Of a stretch of DNA of 9,826 nucleotides, positions 1-7,280 are shown piece after piece. The stretch is from Rubritepida sp. Its GTDB lineage: Bacteria > Pseudomonadota > Alphaproteobacteria > Acetobacterales > Acetobacteraceae. Location: NCBI GenBank assembly GCA_014376425.1, contig JACMRO010000577.1:1-9826 (forward strand), written 5' to 3'. Below the pieces are notes generated by a model. That model had not been told where the DNA came from. It saw only the letters and a list, made by a program, of their open reading frames with translations, and did not search any database. Made by a program: the position numbers and the translations under genes. The stretch's first letter is position 1; the number at the start of each line of letters is the position of its first letter.

Positions 1-1
1 G

Positions 2-277
2 CATATGGGCGCCATGCCCTGCATGATCCTGCGCCATCACGGGCTGCTGACGGTGGGCCGCACCGTGGCCGAGGCCTTCTACTGGATGTACTATCTGGAG
101 ATGGCCTGCCGCATCCAGGTCACGGCGCAGGGCACTGGCGCGCCACTCAGCCTGCCACCCGCGCAGCTGGTGCAGCGCACCGCCGCGCAGTTCGGCGGCA
201 GCGCGAACAAGGGCTGGCTGCCCTGGCAGGCCCTGCTACGGAAGCTGGACCGCGAGCAGCCGGACTACCGGCAGTGA
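2..277 (+). CDS. Class II aldolase/adducin family protein, C-terminal fragment
   Basis: This is the last 91 codons of a gene that starts left of the window; the frame is open from base 2 to the TGA at 275-277. The fragment contains LRHHGLLTVG followed by a helix rich in Ala, Tyr, Met and Glu (AEAFYWMYYLEMACRIQV), which is the typical C-terminal part of class II aldolase/adducin domains. In L-fuculose-phosphate aldolase the His of the equivalent NHG motif is the third zinc ligand; here that would be the second His of RHHG (bases 38-40). The first two zinc ligands and the catalytic acid would lie upstream, so it cannot be judged whether this is a true aldolase, an epimerase or a decarboxylase-like member. 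Its stop overlaps the GTG start of the following ABC ATPase (GTGA, 274-277), implying co-translation with the transporter. Family is fairly secure; substrate unknown. Confidence 0.85.
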   Translation, partial: HMGAMPCMILRHHGLLTVGRTVAEAFYWMYYLEMACRIQVTAQGTGAPLSLPPAQLVQRTAAQFGGSANKGWLPWQALLRKLDREQPDYRQ

Positions 278-1347
278 GCGCCACGCTGGGCACCGGATCG
301 CTGGAGCTGCGGGGCCTGGCGAAGCGCTATGGCGAATTCGTCGCCGTCCAGGGCGCCGACCTGATGATCGCCGCTGGTTCCTTCCTCACGCTGCTGGGCC
401 CTTCCGGCTCCGGCAAGACCACCATTCTGATGATGATCGCGGGCTTTACCGAGCCCACCGCCGGCCGCCTTCTTCTGGGCGGCGGCGACATCACCGCCCT
501 GCCGCCGGAAAAGCGGGCCTTCGGCATGGTCTTCCAGGGCTACGCATTGTTCCCGCACATGACGGTCGCCGAAAATGTCGCCTTCCCGTTGCGGGTGCGC
601 GGCATCGGCAGGGCGGCGCGGGATACCCGCGTGCGCGCGACGCTCGATCTCGTCCAGCTCTCGGGCTTTGCCGACCGGCGGCCGGCGCAGCTGTCGGGCG
701 GCCAGCAGCAGCGTGTGGCGCTGGCCCGTGCGCTCGTCTTCGACCCGGCGCTGCTGCTGCTGGACGAGCCGCTTTCCGCCCTGGACAAGAAGCTGCGCGC
801 CGAGTTGCAGGAGGAGTTGCGCGCGCTGCATCGCCGCGTTGGCCGCACCTTCATCAACGTGACGCATGACCAGGAGGAGGCGCTGTCGCTGTCCGACGAG
901 GTCGCCGTCCTCAACCACGGCCGCATCGTCCAGAAGGGCGCGCCGGCGATGCTTTACGAGCATCCGCGCACCCGCTTCGTGGCGGGCTTCCTCGGCAAGT
1001 CCAACTTCCTGCACGGCGTGGTGCAGGGCGATGGCACCGTGCAGTGCGGGCCGTGGCGGTTGCACCATGCCGCACCGCCCGCGCCCGGGACGGCAGTGCT
1101 GCTCTCGCTGCGGCCGGAGAAGATCGCGCTGGGCCAGGCGGGCGACAACGCGATCGAGGGCAGGGTGCTGTCATCCGCCTATCTCGGCGCCGGGCACGCG
1201 GTGGTGCTGGACACGCCCATCGGTCCGATCCGCGTGCACCAGCCGGCGTGGCGTGCAGCGGTCGACCCCGCTATCGGCACCACCATCTCCATGGCCTGGG
1301 CCGCCGATGCCGCGACCATCGTGGAGGATGACGATGCGCCGGGGTGA
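274..1347 (+). CDS. ABC transporter ATP-binding protein, spermidine/putrescine (PotA) type
   Basis: This 357-residue protein is the cytoplasmic motor of an importer, hydrolysing ATP to drive the two permeases encoded next. All nucleotide-binding motifs are intact: Walker A GPSGSGKTT (residues 42-50), Q-loop Gln88 in VFQGYALFPH, signature LSGGQQQ (140-146), Walker B LLLLDEP (160-166), D-loop SALD (168-171) and switch His198 in THDQEEAL. Residues from about 276 to 348 form a TOBE-like C-terminal domain with the characteristic LRPEKI (279-284), as in PotA, FbpC and related polyamine/iron/sulfate importers. The GTG start at 274 lies inside the stop of the aldolase gene and places LELRGLAKRYG properly at the N-terminus; no later start would keep the domain whole. 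The permeases' PotB/PotC character points to the polyamine/opine importer family rather than iron or sulfate, but the ligand is not deducible. The gene overlaps the next by 14 nt. Confidence 0.95.
   Translation: MSATLGTGSLELRGLAKRYGEFVAVQGADLMIAAGSFLTLLGPSGSGKTTILMMIAGFTEPTAGRLLLGGGDITALPPEKRAFGMVFQGYALFPHMTVAENVAFPLRVRGIGRAARDTRVRATLDLVQLSGFADRRPAQLSGGQQQRVALARALVFDPALLLLDEPLSALDKKLRAELQEELRALHRRVGRTFINVTHDQEEALSLSDEVAVLNHGRIVQKGAPAMLYEHPRTRFVAGFLGKSNFLHGVVQGDGTVQCGPWRLHHAAPPAPGTAVLLSLRPEKIALGQAGDNAIEGRVLSSAYLGAGHAVVLDTPIGPIRVHQPAWRAAVDPAIGTTISMAWAADAATIVEDDDAPG
1323..1327 (+). promoter_or_regulatory. Ribosome binding site GGAGG of the PotB-like permease
   Basis: A perfect GGAGG inside the 3' end of the ATPase gene lies 6 nt before ATG 1334. 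It decides between three in-frame ATGs at 1328, 1334 and 1349: 1328 is directly adjacent to the motif and too close, whereas 1334 has ideal spacing. The ATG at 1349 would be 21 nt away. Confidence 0.75.
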
Positions 1348-2191
1348 CATGGCCGCCAGGCTGCGCCGGGATGGGGGGTGGTGGGCGCTGCTCCTACCCG
1401 CCTTCCTGCTGCTCAGCGTGTTCTACATCACGCCCATCCTGCAGGTCCTGGCGATCTCCTTCACCGAGCCGGAACCGGGCCTGGGCAACTACCAGCGCAT
1501 CGCCACCAACCTGTCGGTGCAGCGGGTGATCTGGACCACCTTGCGCATCTGCACCATCACCACCGCGCTGGCCCTCATGCTGGGCTACGGCCTGGCCTAC
1601 GCCATCACGCTGGCCAGCGAACAGGCGCGGCGCTGGTGGCTGCTATGCGTGCTGGTGCCGTTGTGGATCTCGGTGCTCGTGCGCGCCTTCGCCTGGGTCA
1701 CGCTGCTGCGCCGCCAGGGACTGATCAACCAGACGCTGCAAGGGGCCGGCATCATCGCCGAACCGCTGCAGCTGGTGTGGAATGAATTCGGCATCATCGT
1801 GGGCATGGTGCATTACATGGTACCCTATGCCGTGCTGCCGATGCTGGCGGCGATGCGCGAGATCGAGCCGCGCCTGCTGGCCGCCGCCCGCGGCCTGGGC
1901 GCCTCGCGCGGGCAGGTGTTCCGCCAGGTGTTCTTCCCGCTCTCGGCGCCCGGGCTGGTGGCGGCGGGCGTGCTGGTCTTCATCTTTTCCCTGGGCTTCT
2001 ACATCACCCCGGCCATCCTGGGCGGCGGCCGCACGCTGATGGTGGCGGAGTGGATTTCCCTGCAAATCCTAGACCTCATCCGCTGGGGGCTGGGGACGAT
2101 GATGGCGACCCTTCTGGTGGTGACCATCCTGGTGACGCTGGCGGTGTTCTCCCGCGTCGTGAACATGCGCCGGCTGTTCGGGGGCGCGTGA
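1334..2191 (+). CDS. ABC transporter permease, PotB-like (polyamine-type importer)
   Basis: This 285-residue inner-membrane protein is one half of the translocation channel. About six hydrophobic segments are visible near residues 17-40, 70-93, 102-125, 152-173, 208-230 and 252-275. The cytoplasmic EAA loop that docks onto the ATPase is at about 183-207 (AAARGLGASRGQVFRQVF, then PLSAPG). The opening segment (LLPAFLLLSVFYITPILQV) and the FYITPAILGGG stretch near 222-232 are typical of PotB-type permeases; the length is normal for the family. The start at 1334 is chosen because of GGAGG at 1323-1327; the frame stays open far upstream, but that part lies within the ATPase gene and is a shadow. 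The gene overlaps the ATPase by 14 nt and its TGA shares a base with the next ATG (TGATG), so the three subunits are translationally coupled. Confidence 0.93.
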   Translation: MRRGDMAARLRRDGGWWALLLPAFLLLSVFYITPILQVLAISFTEPEPGLGNYQRIATNLSVQRVIWTTLRICTITTALALMLGYGLAYAITLASEQARRWWLLCVLVPLWISVLVRAFAWVTLLRRQGLINQTLQGAGIIAEPLQLVWNEFGIIVGMVHYMVPYAVLPMLAAMREIEPRLLAAARGLGASRGQVFRQVFFPLSAPGLVAAGVLVFIFSLGFYITPAILGGGRTLMVAEWISLQILDLIRWGLGTMMATLLVVTILVTLAVFSRVVNMRRLFGGA

Positions 2192-2979
2192 TGGACGGCA
2201 TTTATCGCCCCGGCTGGGTGGGCCGCGCGCTTGGCTGGGGTACCGCGCTGTACCTTGTACTGCCGCTGTTCATCATCCTGCCCGTCTCCGTCACGGATCA
2301 GCGCTTCCTCTCGCTCCCGCATGAGGGCATCTCGTTGCGGCATTACGCGGCGCTGTTCGCCGCGCCCGACTGGTTCGCCTCCATCGCGCAGAGCTTTTGG
2401 ATAGCCTGCGCCTCCACGGTGCTGGCGGTCGGCACGGGCACGCTCTTCGCCATCGCGTGCTGGCGGCTGAACCGGCGCAGCACCGAGCTGCTGCGGGCGT
2501 TGATGCTGCTGCCGCTGATCGTGCCCAGCATCGTCTACGCCATCGGTCTGTACCGCTACTTCGGCTGGTGGGACCTGCTCGACCGTTTCGCGGGCGTGGT
2601 CATCGCGCATGGCGTAACCGGCATCCCCTACGTCGTCATCACCGTCTCCACCGCGCTGGCCAGCTTTGACCCGCGGTTGGAACAGGCGGCGCGCGGCATG
2701 GGCGCCTCGCTGCGCCAGGTGCTGGCCTGGGTCATCCTGCCGCGGATCATGCCCGGCATCGTCTCCGGCGCGATCTTCGCCTTCATCCATTCATGGGACG
2801 AGCTAGTGATCGTGCTGTTCATCGCCAGCCGCGACGTCTTCACCCTGCCGCGCCGCATCTGGGACGGGATCAATGAGAACCAGGACCCGATCATGGCGGC
2901 GGTGGCGGTGCTGCTGATCGGCTTCACAACGCTGCTACTGGTCGTGGACATGGCGCTGCGCCGGAAGCGTGACACTTGA
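2191..2979 (+). CDS. ABC transporter permease, PotC-like (polyamine-type importer)
   Basis: This 262-residue protein is the second permease half and pairs with the PotB-like protein. Hydrophobic segments lie near residues 12-34, 66-91, 102-121, 133-157, 186-211 and 233-254. The EAA loop is at about 165-189 (QAARGMGASLRQVLAWVILP, then RIMPG). The motif FIHSWDELVIVLFI (198-211) followed by TLPRRIWDGI is a hallmark of PotC-type permeases in the spermidine/putrescine family. The ATG at 2191 overlaps the previous stop by one base; a GTG at 2188 is an alternative start only one codon upstream. With the two preceding genes it forms a complete ATPase-permease-permease set. The periplasmic binding protein is missing here and probably lies left of the window. 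Confidence 0.93.
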   Translation: MDGIYRPGWVGRALGWGTALYLVLPLFIILPVSVTDQRFLSLPHEGISLRHYAALFAAPDWFASIAQSFWIACASTVLAVGTGTLFAIACWRLNRRSTELLRALMLLPLIVPSIVYAIGLYRYFGWWDLLDRFAGVVIAHGVTGIPYVVITVSTALASFDPRLEQAARGMGASLRQVLAWVILPRIMPGIVSGAIFAFIHSWDELVIVLFIASRDVFTLPRRIWDGINENQDPIMAAVAVLLIGFTTLLLVVDMALRRKRDT

Positions 2980-3010
2980 CCCATTCCGCCTGCGCCGGAA
3001 CCATCGGCCC

Positions 3011-4609
3011 ATGAAGGCGGACGTGATCTTCCAGGGCGGCCGCATCTTTCGCGGCCTGGCGAATGGCTTTGCCCAGGCGATGGCTATCGGCGGCGGCCGT
3101 GTGATGGCGCTGGGCGACGAGGCGCTGGCGCTGGCCGGCGCCCACACCCGCCACGTCGACCTGGCAGGTCGCTGCGCCATCCCGGCCTTCCATGAGGCGC
3201 ACATGCACCTGCTGGCCTTCGGGCTCGGCCTCTCCCAGGTGAACCTGCGCGCCGAGCAGGTGGCGACGCTGGCGGAATTACAGACACGGCTGCGTGACGC
3301 GGCCGCCGCCACCCCCGGGGCGTGGATCCTGGGCCGCGGCTACGACCACGCCGCCCTCGACATCGGCCGTCATCCCTCCATCGCCGAGCTGGACGCGGCG
3401 GCACCCCACAATCCGGTCTTCATCACCCGCGCCTGCGGCCATATGGGCGTGGCCAACTCAGCCGCCCTGCGCGCCGCCGGCATCGGCCACAACACGCCCG
3501 ACCCGCAGGGCGGCGTGATCGAGCGGCGGGACGGCGCGCTGACCGGGCTGATCCAGGAGCGCGCGCTCAGCCTGATCAAGGCGGCAATGCCAGAGCCCAC
3601 GCCGGCGCGGCTGGTGGATGCGATCGAGGCGGCCGGGCAGCACCTGGCCACGCTGGGTTTTGCCTCGGCCACCGACATGAACCTGGGCATGAGTGCCGGC
3701 ATGGCGGAGGTCGCGGCCTATCAGGAGGCCGAGGCCACCGGCCGGCTGCAGCAGCGCATGTGGCTGGTGCTGGCCGCCAACCCCGACGGCATCGAACGCG
3801 CGGCCTGGGAGATGGGCATACGACCGTGGTCCCCCCTTGGGCGGGACGCCGGCCCGATGCTGCGCTTCGGCGGCGCCAAGGTCTTCGCCGATGGCTCCGC
3901 CGGCGGCCTGACCGCAGCCTTTCTGGATTCGTACCTGCAAGGTGGCCACGGTCAGATGATCTTCCCCGACGACCAGATGCAGGCCATGCTCGCCGCCCTG
4001 CACGACGCCGGCTGGCAGCTCGACATCCACGCCATCGGCGACGCCGCCATCGAGCAGGTGTTGCACGCCATGGAGCTGGCCGGCGCCACGCCCGACCGCC
4101 GGCACCGCATCGAGCATTGCGGCTTCCCCAACCGCCACCAGCGCCGCCGCATGCTCGCGCGCGGCATCATCCCGGTGCCGCAGCCGGTTTTCCTGTATGA
4201 ATTCGGCGACCTGTACGTGACCAATCTGGGCGAAACGCGTGCCGCCGCTTCCTACCCGATGCGCACATGGCTGGAGGAGGGCGCCCACCCCGCCGCTTCG
4301 TCCGACGCGCCGGTCTGCACGCCCGATCCCTTCGTCAACCTGTTCACCATGACGACCCGGCGGACCAACCGCGGCACTATCCTTGGCGCCGGGGAAACGC
4401 TGACGATCGACCAGGCCGTCCACGCCTACACCTGGTGCGGCGCCTATAGCAGCTTCTCCGAGGGCACGCGCGGAACGCTAGAGCCGGGCATGGACGCGGA
4501 CATCGCGGTCCTGTCGCGCGACATCTTCGACGGACCGCCCGAAGCACTGCTGGAGACGCGCTGCGACATCACCCTGCGTGGCGGGCTGCCCATCCACGGC
4601 GCGCTGTAG
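3011..4609 (+). CDS. YtcJ-like metal-dependent amidohydrolase (amidohydrolase family 3)
   Basis: This is a cytoplasmic 532-residue hydrolase of the amidohydrolase superfamily, whose members cleave C-N bonds of amides, N-acyl amino acids or related compounds. The fold markers run in order: N-terminal beta-sandwich strand MKADVIFQGGRIF; metal-binding HMH (His64, His66) in PAFHEAHMHLL; WILGRGYDHAAL (105-116); RACGHMGVANSAAL (140-153); KVFADGS (290-296) with Lys290; DIHAIGDAA (338-346) with His340; RIEHC (366-370) with His369; SSDAPVCTPDPF (430-441) with Asp432; and the C-terminal LEPGMDADIAVL. Length suits YtcJ-like proteins (about 520-560). The frame allows a GTG start at 2969 overlapping the permease, but ATG 3011 gives the family-typical N-terminus and has GGAA at 2997-3000 with a 10-nt spacer. 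The usual Asp two residues before HxH is Glu62 here. Its TAG directly abuts the next ATG at 4610. Substrate unknown. Confidence 0.9.
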   Translation: MKADVIFQGGRIFRGLANGFAQAMAIGGGRVMALGDEALALAGAHTRHVDLAGRCAIPAFHEAHMHLLAFGLGLSQVNLRAEQVATLAELQTRLRDAAAATPGAWILGRGYDHAALDIGRHPSIAELDAAAPHNPVFITRACGHMGVANSAALRAAGIGHNTPDPQGGVIERRDGALTGLIQERALSLIKAAMPEPTPARLVDAIEAAGQHLATLGFASATDMNLGMSAGMAEVAAYQEAEATGRLQQRMWLVLAANPDGIERAAWEMGIRPWSPLGRDAGPMLRFGGAKVFADGSAGGLTAAFLDSYLQGGHGQMIFPDDQMQAMLAALHDAGWQLDIHAIGDAAIEQVLHAMELAGATPDRRHRIEHCGFPNRHQRRRMLARGIIPVPQPVFLYEFGDLYVTNLGETRAAASYPMRTWLEEGAHPAASSDAPVCTPDPFVNLFTMTTRRTNRGTILGAGETLTIDQAVHAYTWCGAYSSFSEGTRGTLEPGMDADIAVLSRDIFDGPPEALLETRCDITLRGGLPIHGAL

Positions 4610-5551
4610 ATGGGCCGCTACGCCGCCCAACGCATCGCACTCGCGGCCCCCGTGCTGTTCGGCGTGTTGCTGATCGGCTTCCTGCTGATGCAGGTGGTGC
4701 CGACCGACCCGGCCACCGTCCGCGCCGGGCCGCAGGCCACCGCCGAGGTCGTCGCCGCCATCCGCGCGGAGCTGGGGCTGGACGCGCCGATATGGACGCA
4801 GTTCGCACGCTATCTCGGCCGGCTGGCGCAAGGCGACCTCGGTGTTTCAATTATCAACAACATGCCGGTGACACAGGAGCTCGCGGCCACGATCGGGCCC
4901 ACCCTCGAACTCATGGCGGCCTCGCTGTTCTGGTCGATCCCGCTCGGTATCGCGCTTGGCACGCTGGCCGCGTATGGGCGCGGTTCCTGGTTCGACCGGG
5001 TTATCATGGCGGTCAGCGTCGCCGGCGTGTCGCTGCCGGTGTTCTTCCTGGGGCTGTTGCTTATCTGGCTGGTGGGTTTCCAGTACCAGCTGCTGCCATT
5101 CACCGGCCGTGGCGGCCCACTGTGGAGCAGCGAAGGGCTGCTTGCCATCATCCTGCCGGCGGTGACCCTGGGCGGCGTGTTCATCGGCCCGGTGGCGCGG
5201 ATGACCCGCAGCGCGGTGGTCGACAGCCTGGGTGCCGACCATGTTCGCACCGCACGCGCCAAGGGGCTGTCCGAATTGCGGGTGGTGGTGCGCCACGCGC
5301 TGCGCAACGCGCTGATCCCGGTGGTGACGCTGATCGGGCTGCAGATCGGCTTCCTGCTGGGCGGCGCCGTCGTCACCGAGACCATTTTTTCCTGGCCCGG
5401 CGTCGGGCGGCTGGCGGTCGGCGCCATTCTTTCGGCCGATTTTCCGATGGCGCAGGGCACCATCATCGTGCTGTCGGCCGGCTTTATCTTGATCAATCTG
5501 GGCGTGGATCTGCTGTATGCGGTGCTCGACCCGCGGGTGCGGTTGTCGTGA
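4610..5551 (+). CDS. ABC transporter permease, DppB-like (peptide/nickel/opine family)
   Basis: This 313-residue inner-membrane protein belongs to the DppB/OppB/NikB permease family. It begins with the typical RIALAAPVLFGVLLIGFLLM helix and PTDPA segment (31-35), followed by the periplasmic ELGLDAPIWTQFARYL (54-69) and QGDLGVS (74-80). Later helices run near 100-122, 130-157, 177-196, 232-252 and 282-303. The cytoplasmic coupling loop is HVRTARAKGLSE (211-222), and VVTETIFSWPGVGRL (254-268) and the ending LLYAVLDPRVRL are diagnostic for the family. The ATG follows the amidohydrolase TAG without a gap, and no strong Shine-Dalgarno is visible, so translation probably depends on coupling. Its stop overlaps the GTG of the DppC-like gene (GTGA, 5548-5551). 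It is a different ABC family from the PotABC-like importer upstream. Confidence 0.95.
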   Translation: MGRYAAQRIALAAPVLFGVLLIGFLLMQVVPTDPATVRAGPQATAEVVAAIRAELGLDAPIWTQFARYLGRLAQGDLGVSIINNMPVTQELAATIGPTLELMAASLFWSIPLGIALGTLAAYGRGSWFDRVIMAVSVAGVSLPVFFLGLLLIWLVGFQYQLLPFTGRGGPLWSSEGLLAIILPAVTLGGVFIGPVARMTRSAVVDSLGADHVRTARAKGLSELRVVVRHALRNALIPVVTLIGLQIGFLLGGAVVTETIFSWPGVGRLAVGAILSADFPMAQGTIIVLSAGFILINLGVDLLYAVLDPRVRLS

Positions 5552-6381
5552 CCCGCGATGGCACGCTGCGGCTGCTGACGCGCGATGTGGGCGGCGCGCT
5601 GTCGCTGACGCTGGTCATCCTCATCCTGCTGATCGCGGCCTTCGCGCCCATGCTGGCACCGAGCGACCCTTTCGCCACGGACCTCATGGCCATCATGCAG
5701 CCGCCGGGCGGGGACTATCTGTGGGGCACGGACGGGCAGGGGCGGGACATTCTGTCGCGCTGCATCATGGGGCTGCGCGTCACGCTATTCATGGGCCTGG
5801 CCTCGCTGATCGCCGGCGGCGTGCTGGGCGCGGCCCTGGGCTTCGCCGCCGCCTTCTATCGCCGGCTGGACGGGCTGATCATGCGCCTGATGGACGTCAT
5901 GCTGTCTTTCCCGGCCATCCTCTTCGGCCTGGCGCTGGCCGCCATCTTCGGGCCGGGCCTGACCTCGGTCATCATCGCGCTCGCCATCTCGACCGTGCCA
6001 CTGATGGCGCGGATCGTGCGCGGCGCGGCCCTGGTGGTGATGGGGCTCGACTACATCGAGGCGGCGCGCGCCACCGGCATGTCGGACATGCGGCTGATCT
6101 GGCGCCACGTCGCGCCCAACTGCCTGTCGCCGATCTTCGTCTTTGCCACGCTTCGGCTGGGCCAGGTGATTTTGCTGGGCTCGGCACTGACGTTCCTGGG
6201 CCTGGGCGCCCAGCCACCCACCGCCGAGCTGGGCGCGATGGCCGCGCAGGGCCGCAACTTCCTGTTCATTGCGCCGCATATCAGCGTGATTCCGTCGCTT
6301 TCCATCTTTGTCGTGGTGCTGGCATTCAACGTGCTGGGGGACGCGCTGCGCGACGCGCTCGACCCCCGGCTTCGCAGCTGA
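5548..6381 (+). CDS. ABC transporter permease, DppC-like (peptide/nickel/opine family)
   Basis: This 277-residue protein is the second permease of the Dpp-type importer. It shows the N-terminal hydrophobic anchor (about 17-36), the family motif LWGTDGQGRDILSR (58-71), further helices near 77-102, 119-135, 138-157, 193-216 and 246-263, the coupling loop YIEAARATGMSD (169-180), the LTFLGLGAQPPTAELG block (214-229) and the canonical end LGDALRDALDPRLR. The GTG start at 5548 sits in the 4-nt overlap with the DppB-like gene and gives the expected family length; the frame is open further upstream, but that part lies within dppB and is a shadow. No DppD/DppF ATPase follows; instead a secreted protein and then the binding protein come next after a 69-nt gap. 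Confidence 0.94.
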   Translation: MTRDGTLRLLTRDVGGALSLTLVILILLIAAFAPMLAPSDPFATDLMAIMQPPGGDYLWGTDGQGRDILSRCIMGLRVTLFMGLASLIAGGVLGAALGFAAAFYRRLDGLIMRLMDVMLSFPAILFGLALAAIFGPGLTSVIIALAISTVPLMARIVRGAALVVMGLDYIEAARATGMSDMRLIWRHVAPNCLSPIFVFATLRLGQVILLGSALTFLGLGAQPPTAELGAMAAQGRNFLFIAPHISVIPSLSIFVVVLAFNVLGDALRDALDPRLRS

Positions 6382-6450
6382 GGGCGAGCACTTGCAGTCG
6401 GCCGATAAGGGCCAATAACCCGCTGCGGTACCAAGGAAGGTCCGAGGCTG

Positions 6451-7212
6451 ATGGCGGTCGCTCTTTGCTCACGTGTCCGATCCTGGCTGCTGCTGCTCGT
6501 GGTGCTGGGAGCCCAACCCGCCCGTGCCATCGATGAAATCCAGGTCTATAATGGCGAGATCAACCGGCCCGGCGAATGGAGCCTGGAACAGCATCTGAAT
6601 TATGGCTTCCGGGCACGACGGCCAGACTATCCGGGGGCGCTGATCAACAGCAGGGCGTTCAACGGCACGCCAGAGCTGGCGGTTGGCGCCACGCCATGGC
6701 TCGAATTCGGGGCCTACGCCCCATTCGCCATCCGGCAGGACCGACTGTTCCTGGGTGGCGGCAAGCTGCGCGCCTTGCTGACGATACCGGGCGCCGCCGA
6801 GCGAGGCTGGCTGGTGGGCTTGAACACCGAGCTTTCATGGCAGTCGCCGCGCTTTTCCCGCAGCCGCTGGAATCTGGAGCTTCGGCCCATCATCGGCATG
6901 CGGCGTGGCCAATGGGAGGTGATCTTCAATCCCATCGTGGACCTGGGGTTGGGCGGACGTCAGGGCAACAGCTTCGTGCCCGCGACGCGGGTGGCCTATG
7001 AGGTCCGGCCGGGGTGGCAACTGGGCATTGAGACCTATTCCGATCTCGGACCGCTTGGCGGCTTCGTGCTGGCGCGGCGCCAGGCGCACCAAGTCTTCGC
7101 CGTGACCGACTTCCAGTTCCGCGGCCTGGACATCAATCTGGGCGTGGGCCGGGGCCTGACGGCGGTCTCTGATCGTTGGGTGGGCAAGATCATTTTCGGG
7201 CGCGGATTCTAG
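6451..7212 (+). CDS. Conserved secreted protein, probable outer-membrane beta-barrel, function unknown
   Basis: The 253-residue product starts with a clear Sec signal peptide: positive residues (Arg9, Arg11), a Leu/Val-rich core (12-20) and an ARA cleavage site near residue 26. No lipobox is present (Cys6 precedes the core). The mature part is rich in alternating hydrophobic/polar stretches and aromatic residues, for example WLEFGAYAPFAI (83-94), GWLVGLNTELSW (119-130), WNLELRPIIGM (140-150), WEVIFNPIVDLGLG (155-168) and GWQLGIETYSDLG (188-200), and it ends in Phe (KIIFGRGF), the classic C-terminal signal of BAM-inserted barrels. It resembles uncharacterised proteobacterial proteins beginning AIDEIQVYN, recalled from general knowledge and not searched. 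ATG 6451 is preceded by AAGGAAGG (6433-6440). Its place between the permeases and the binding protein suggests an outer-membrane entry or sensing role for the substrate, but it could be an unrelated insertion. Confidence 0.75.
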   Translation: MAVALCSRVRSWLLLLVVLGAQPARAIDEIQVYNGEINRPGEWSLEQHLNYGFRARRPDYPGALINSRAFNGTPELAVGATPWLEFGAYAPFAIRQDRLFLGGGKLRALLTIPGAAERGWLVGLNTELSWQSPRFSRSRWNLELRPIIGMRRGQWEVIFNPIVDLGLGGRQGNSFVPATRVAYEVRPGWQLGIETYSDLGPLGGFVLARRQAHQVFAVTDFQFRGLDINLGVGRGLTAVSDRWVGKIIFGRGF

Positions 7213-7213
7213 A

Positions 7214-7237
7214 CAGGGTCACGGCTTGGCGACCCTG
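7214..7237. promoter_or_regulatory. Perfect 7-bp inverted repeat (CAGGGTC / GACCCTG), stem-loop
   Basis: Two bases after the stop of the beta-barrel gene, CAGGGTC (7214-7220) and GACCCTG (7231-7237) form a perfect 7-bp stem with a 10-nt loop. No run of T follows (the next bases are CGGATTTAG), so it is not a textbook intrinsic terminator. Placed just before the binding-protein gene it could be a partial terminator, an mRNA-protecting 3' structure, or a protein-binding dyad. Solute-binding protein genes are often expressed above their permeases and such stem-loops can help set that ratio; this role is inference. Confidence 0.4.
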
Positions 7238-7280
7238 CGGATTTAGATAACGATGTACGGAGATTTCCGGAGAGCCGAAC

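Noticed and set aside
866..1333. Upstream extension of the PotB-like frame inside the ATPase gene
   Set aside because: The extension would be an Arg/Ser/Ala-rich sequence with no domain, while the overlapping ATPase frame has its conserved H-loop and TOBE domain there.
4792..5547. Upstream extension of the DppC-like frame inside the DppB-like gene
   Set aside because: The translation is Arg/Gly/Pro-rich without membrane segments, and the DppB frame is fully conserved in this stretch.
6382..6450. Possible promoter or terminator between the DppC-like and barrel-protein genes
   Set aside because: TTGCAG at 6392 and AATAAC at 6414 are weak sigma-70-like boxes with a 16-nt spacer, and GGCC/GGCC at 6400-6413 gives only a 4-bp stem. 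Neither is strong enough to call.
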